Origin: Tenacibaculum todarodis | Lineage (GTDB): Bacteria; Bacteroidota; Bacteroidia; Flavobacteriales; Flavobacteriaceae | Direction of reading: 5' to 3' | Assembly (NCBI RefSeq): GCF_001889045.1 | Contig: NZ_CP018155.1 | Span: 2,234,001-2,298,000, forward strand | DNA: 64,000 bases | Shown: positions 60,646 through 64,000 of the stretch, piece after piece | How positions within the stretch are numbered: the stretch's first letter is position 1 | Layout of the letters: every line of letters starts with the position of its first letter | Program-made: the position numbers and the translations under genes | Notes under the pieces: generated by a model | The model's database searches: none | What the model was told of the DNA's origin: nothing | What the model saw: the letters and a program-made list of their open reading frames with translations, nothing else

Positions 60646-62544
60646 ATGAGTGACGCCATTAAACACGAATGCGGAATTGCATTAGTTAGATTAAAAAAAC
60701 CATTACAGTTTTACAAAGACAAATACGGTTCTGCTTTCTACGGAATTAATAAAATGTATTTGTTAATGGAAAAACAACACAACCGTGGCCAAGACGGAGC
60801 TGGTTTTGCAAGTGTGAAATTTAATGTAGAACCTGGAACTCGTTATATTAGTAGAGTTCGTTCTAATAAAACACAACCAATACAAGATATTTTTGCCCAA
60901 ATTAACGATCGTTTAAACGGTGTTTTAGAGCAAAATCCTGATAAAAAAGACGATGTTGCCTGGCAAGAGGAAAACATGCCATACATTGGTAACCTATTCT
61001 TAGGACACGTTCGTTATGGTACCTTCGGAAAAAACTCTATAGAAAGTGTACATCCTTTTTTACGTCAAAGTAACTGGAAACACAAAAACTTAATAGTTGC
61101 TGGTAATTTTAACATGACCAACTCTAATCAATTATTAGAAGAATTGGTTGAACTAGGACAACACCCTAAAGAATTTACAGACACAGTAACTGTAATGGAA
61201 AAAATTGGTCATTTCTTAGAAGATGAAGTGTCTAAACTTTACCAACAAGCAAAAAAGAAAGGTTTTAATAAAAAAAATGCATCACCTTATATTGAAGAAA
61301 ATTTAAGTATTAAAAAAATATTAAAAAGATCTTCAAAAAACTGGGATGGTGGTTATGCAATGGCAGGTTTAGTTGGTCATGGAGATGCTTTTGTTTTACG
61401 TGATCCAAACGGAATTAGACCAACCTATTTTTATGAAGATGAAGAAGTTGTTGTAGTTGCGTCTGAAAGACCTGTTATACAAACAGTTTTTAATGTAGAA
61501 ATTGATAAGGTTCAAGAATTAGAACGTGGGCATGCCTTAATTATTAAGAAAAATGGAATAACTTCTATTAAAAAAGTTTTAGAACCAAGAGAAAGAAAAG
61601 CATGTTCTTTTGAACGTATTTATTTTTCTAGAGGAAGTGATGCTTCTATTTATGAAGAAAGAAAAAACTTAGGGAAGTACGTATTTCCACAGATTCTAAA
61701 ATCTATTAATAGCGATATAGAAAATAGTGTATTTACCTACATTCCTAACACGGCAGAAACATCATTTTATGGAATGATGGAAGCTGCTGAAGATGTTTTG
61801 AATCAGCAAAAAACGGCGGGTATTTTAGCAGGAAACGGTAAATTAACAAAAGAACAGGTTGTAGATATTTTATCTAAAAGACCTCGTTTTGAAAAAATTG
61901 CCATTAAAGATGCCAAACTAAGAACTTTTATTGCAGATGATAGCTCTAGAGATGATTTGGTTGAACATGTTTACGATATTACATACGGTGTTGTAAAGCC
62001 TACTGATAATTTAGTAATTATCGATGATAGTATTGTTCGTGGAACTACGTTAAAAAAGAGTATTATTAGAATTTTAGACAGATTAAAACCAAAGAAAATA
62101 GTTGTGGTTTCTTCTGCTCCTCAAATTAGATACCCAGATTGTTACGGAATTGATATGGCAAGAATTGGTGATTTTATTGCTTTTAAAGCAGCTTTAGAAT
62201 TGTTAAAAGATACTAATCAATATGGAATTGTTGAAGAAGTTTATAAAAAAGCAATTGCACAAAGAGGTAAACCAGATAGTGAAATTGTAAACTTTGTAAA
62301 AGAAGTTTACGCACCCTTTACTAGGGAACAAATTTCTGCCAAGACAGCACAAATGTTAAAAACGGAAGATATAAATGCTGAAGTGGAAGTTATTTATCAA
62401 TCGGTAGATAATTTACATGTAGCTTGTCCAGATAATTTAGGTGATTGGTATTTTACTGGAGATTATCCAACTGATGGTGGAAATAGAGTAGTAAACGAAG
62501 CGTTTATTAATTTTTATGAAGGAAATAATAAAAGAGCGTATTAA
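60646..62544 (+). CDS. purF: Amidophosphoribosyltransferase-like protein, long form
   Basis: 632 residues against about 470-505 in other PurF proteins. Ntn glutaminase domain starting at Cys9 (KHECGIALVRL), so a short propeptide must be removed or the first residues tolerated. Motifs LMEKQHNRGQDGAG, GHVRYGTFG, AGNFNMTNSNQL, and the PRPP loop VIIDDSIVRGTTLKKSI (about 463-479). Catalyses the first step of purine synthesis. Extra length comes from an insert near 85-110 (INDRLNGVLEQNPDKKDDVAWQ), one near 185-225 and a longer C-terminus. No CxxC-rich Fe-S tail is obvious. Confidence 0.9.
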   Translation: MSDAIKHECGIALVRLKKPLQFYKDKYGSAFYGINKMYLLMEKQHNRGQDGAGFASVKFNVEPGTRYISRVRSNKTQPIQDIFAQINDRLNGVLEQNPDKKDDVAWQEENMPYIGNLFLGHVRYGTFGKNSIESVHPFLRQSNWKHKNLIVAGNFNMTNSNQLLEELVELGQHPKEFTDTVTVMEKIGHFLEDEVSKLYQQAKKKGFNKKNASPYIEENLSIKKILKRSSKNWDGGYAMAGLVGHGDAFVLRDPNGIRPTYFYEDEEVVVVASERPVIQTVFNVEIDKVQELERGHALIIKKNGITSIKKVLEPRERKACSFERIYFSRGSDASIYEERKNLGKYVFPQILKSINSDIENSVFTYIPNTAETSFYGMMEAAEDVLNQQKTAGILAGNGKLTKEQVVDILSKRPRFEKIAIKDAKLRTFIADDSSRDDLVEHVYDITYGVVKPTDNLVIIDDSIVRGTTLKKSIIRILDRLKPKKIVVVSSAPQIRYPDCYGIDMARIGDFIAFKAALELLKDTNQYGIVEEVYKKAIAQRGKPDSEIVNFVKEVYAPFTREQISAKTAQMLKTEDINAEVEVIYQSVDNLHVACPDNLGDWYFTGDYPTDGGNRVVNEAFINFYEGNNKRAY

Positions 62545-62680
62545 TACACTCTTTATAAAATATAAAAATTGATTTCCATAATACTGTAAAATTTTAGTTA
62601 GTACTCAAATATACAGATTCTGTATTTAATGTAAAAAATCGTAAAATTAGCGGGTTTGCTAAAACTTTATAAGTAAGCGT

Positions 62681-62775
62681 ATTAGTGATAGTAGCGGCAT
62701 CCTTTTATGTGGTAACTTTTAAAAAAGTTACCACATAAAAGATATAGCGAATAGCACGACCCGCAGGGAAATACC
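62681..62775 (+). repeat. Structured dispersed element, copy D (long hairpin)
   Basis: TTAGTGATAGTAGCGGCATCC, an 18-bp perfect hairpin (62703-62720 with 62723-62740, arms beginning TTTTATGTGG), then GATATAGCGAATAGCACG. GTG (62685-62687) can pair with CAC (62755-62757). A further GACCCGCAGGG follows. Upstream in the same gap is a small inverted repeat ATACAG/CTGTAT (62611-62625). Confidence 0.72.
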
Positions 62776-62784
62776 CAAAAAAAG

Positions 62785-63771
62785 TTATTTAATTTTTAAC
62801 GATTTACCGATTGCTTCTAGCTCAAAAATAAAATCGCGCTTGTTTACCGACGGCGCATAGGTAAATCCTTCAAAAACAATAAGTCTGTTGTTCTTTTTAT
62901 CTACAATTGTGTAGTTGATGAATGGACCAGCCATAAAATCGTTTTTAACTTCCCATTTTCCACGAGTTTCGTAGGCTTTTTTACCATCAATTTCTGCATC
63001 AAAAGTAAATGGTGCATAAGCTTGTTCGGTTATCATATACATACCTTCATCGCTTCCTGGAATGTATTTTTCACCAATTGCATCTCTCATTTTAGTAATG
63101 TTTTCGGCAACTGTAGCTTCATCTTCTAAAGGTAAAGCATAAATTAAGATGTTATTGCTTCCGTCTCCTCGAGCAATTCCACTTTTTAAATGTTGGCGTA
63201 ACCATAAAAATTCTCCTGTGTCATCTACCGTTTTAAATATTTTAGGAATTGTTAATGACAACCCTAAATTTTTAGTGGTTTTATATTTTGAATCATCAAG
63301 TTTATTTTTTGCAAAATGACGTTGCATTTTTTTAATGTCTAACGCTTGAAATGTTTTTATAATTTCTTTGCTTTTTTGTTGAATTACTTTAATAAAACCA
63401 GCTTCATCTTTAGCTGTTATAAACATAACAACTTGTGGTTTTGAGTATTTATTTTCTTTAATAGAGAAGCTTTCTTTGGCTCCTTTTTCTAAAACTAAGA
63501 TAGATTTGCTGTTTCTCATAAAACTCGCAAAACCAGTTGGATCTACTTGTGTTACAGATAATATTGTTTCTGGCTGTGGTAAACCAACTTGGTGTTCTCC
63601 AAATACAGTTCTTAACTCGTCTCCTACTTTACCTTCCCAATCGTTTCCTTTTATTACTACTAAAATTTCATTAATAGTTCCTGTAGATGTTGGAAAAATA
63701 ATATCTTCTTTTGATTGCTCGCAAGATGAAAATGCAAAAATCACTGTAAATAATAATATTAATTTTTTCAT
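62785..63771 (-). CDS. DUF4837 lipoprotein
   Basis: 328 residues. Lipobox FAFSSC, lipidated Cys17, then EQSKEDIIFPTSTGTINEILVVIKGNDWEGKVGDELR, a hallmark of DUF4837. Mixed alpha/beta body, no catalytic motif. Confined to Bacteroidetes, envelope-located, function unknown. Lies downstream of a LysM-type lytic transglycosylase gene on the same strand (48 bases), so a role in cell-wall handling is possible. Confidence 0.88.
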   Translation of the reverse strand: MKKLILLFTVIFAFSSCEQSKEDIIFPTSTGTINEILVVIKGNDWEGKVGDELRTVFGEHQVGLPQPETILSVTQVDPTGFASFMRNSKSILVLEKGAKESFSIKENKYSKPQVVMFITAKDEAGFIKVIQQKSKEIIKTFQALDIKKMQRHFAKNKLDDSKYKTTKNLGLSLTIPKIFKTVDDTGEFLWLRQHLKSGIARGDGSNNILIYALPLEDEATVAENITKMRDAIGEKYIPGSDEGMYMITEQAYAPFTFDAEIDGKKAYETRGKWEVKNDFMAGPFINYTIVDKKNNRLIVFEGFTYAPSVNKRDFIFELEAIGKSLKIK

Positions 63772-63819
63772 GATAGTTTTTCGTTTAGTTTGATGGTTAA
63801 AATCAAAAACTGTTCCGTT

Positions 63820-64000
63820 TTACATTCTTTTGGGATAAATATACAAACGTTGCCCAATCTTTAGTTTTGTGCTTCGCATATTATTCCATTGTTTTATTTT
63901 ACTAACTCCTACACCAAATTTTTTGGCAATTTTACCTAAATAATCGCCGCTTTTTACTCTGTAAGTTGTGCGTTTATCCATTTCTAAGTACTTAGGTAAT
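63820..64000 (-). CDS. LysM-domain protein, C-terminal fragment (probably MltD-type lytic transglycosylase), 5' truncated
   Basis: The minus-strand frame runs from the TAA at 63820-63822 to the window edge: about 60 residues reading LPKYLEMDKRTTYRVKSGDY, then LGKIAKKFGVGVSKIKQWNN and KIGQRLYIYPKRM. This is a LysM peptidoglycan-binding module at the very C-terminus. The spacing and the linkage to DUF4837 fit the membrane-bound lytic murein transglycosylase D of flavobacteria; the catalytic part is outside the window. Confidence 0.8.
   Translation of the reverse strand, partial: LPKYLEMDKRTTYRVKSGDYLGKIAKKFGVGVSKIKQWNNMRSTKLKIGQRLYIYPKRM

Overview
The window is ordinary chromosomal DNA of a member of the Bacteroidetes, almost certainly a marine Flavobacteriaceae species of the Polaribacter/Tenacibaculum type; the genus is a guess. 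Grounds: very AT-rich sequence, no Shine-Dalgarno motifs before genes, many promoters with the Bacteroidetes -7 element TAnnTTTG, and gene families and orders typical of the group (DUF4270, DUF4271-hemD, DUF4296, DUF4837, DUF3078, DUF2480, panC-panD-flippase, split atpDC, an NrdB carrying the ATP-cone). No rRNA, tRNA, prophage, insertion sequence or CRISPR array was seen.

Layout. 0-11 kb: 3' end of a Cys/Met transsulfuration enzyme, a small secreted protein, superoxide dismutase, fructose-1,6-bisphosphatase, an acetyltransferase-aspartate kinase pair, a bifunctional aminolipid acyltransferase (OlsF type), atpD-atpC, an OmpA porin with calcium-type repeats, and kbl. 11-21.5 kb: an AddA/RecB-like helicase-nuclease, then a metal-homeostasis block: a DtxR/MntR regulator-ZIP transporter operon divergent from a TonB-dependent receptor across a perfect palindromic operator, a phosphoesterase, a Met/His-rich outer-membrane protein, a small CxxxC membrane protein and an easily missed 59-residue Cys-rich protein. 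21.5-38 kb: housekeeping genes (tyrS, pyrC, hemD, dgt, glmS, panC, panD) mixed with conserved flavobacterial proteins of unknown function.

38-43.5 kb is the accessory part: a toxin-antitoxin pair, radA, a hypothetical gene broken by apparent frameshifts, a lipoprotein with a zincin HExxH motif, and an XRE regulator with two matching operators. 43.5-52.6 kb: class I ribonucleotide reductase, a cold-shock protein, a LytTR/TPR-histidine-kinase two-component pair, dinB and hflX. 52.6-55 kb: an arsenic-type operon (arsR-DUF6428-metallophosphoesterase-arsC) with no efflux pump in it. 55-64 kb: a CNNM protein, the tail of the SUF iron-sulfur operon with two DUF3078 proteins, a PfkB kinase, a long purF, a DUF4837 lipoprotein and the C-terminus of a LysM lytic transglycosylase.

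The most interesting signal is not a gene. Four intergenic copies (near 38.3, 43.4, 56.2 and 62.7 kb, both orientations) of one structured element share the core GGCATCC...GATATAG around a terminal hairpin. Both this hairpin and an outer 4-bp helix change sequence between copies while keeping pairing. This looks like a dispersed RNA or mobile structured element.
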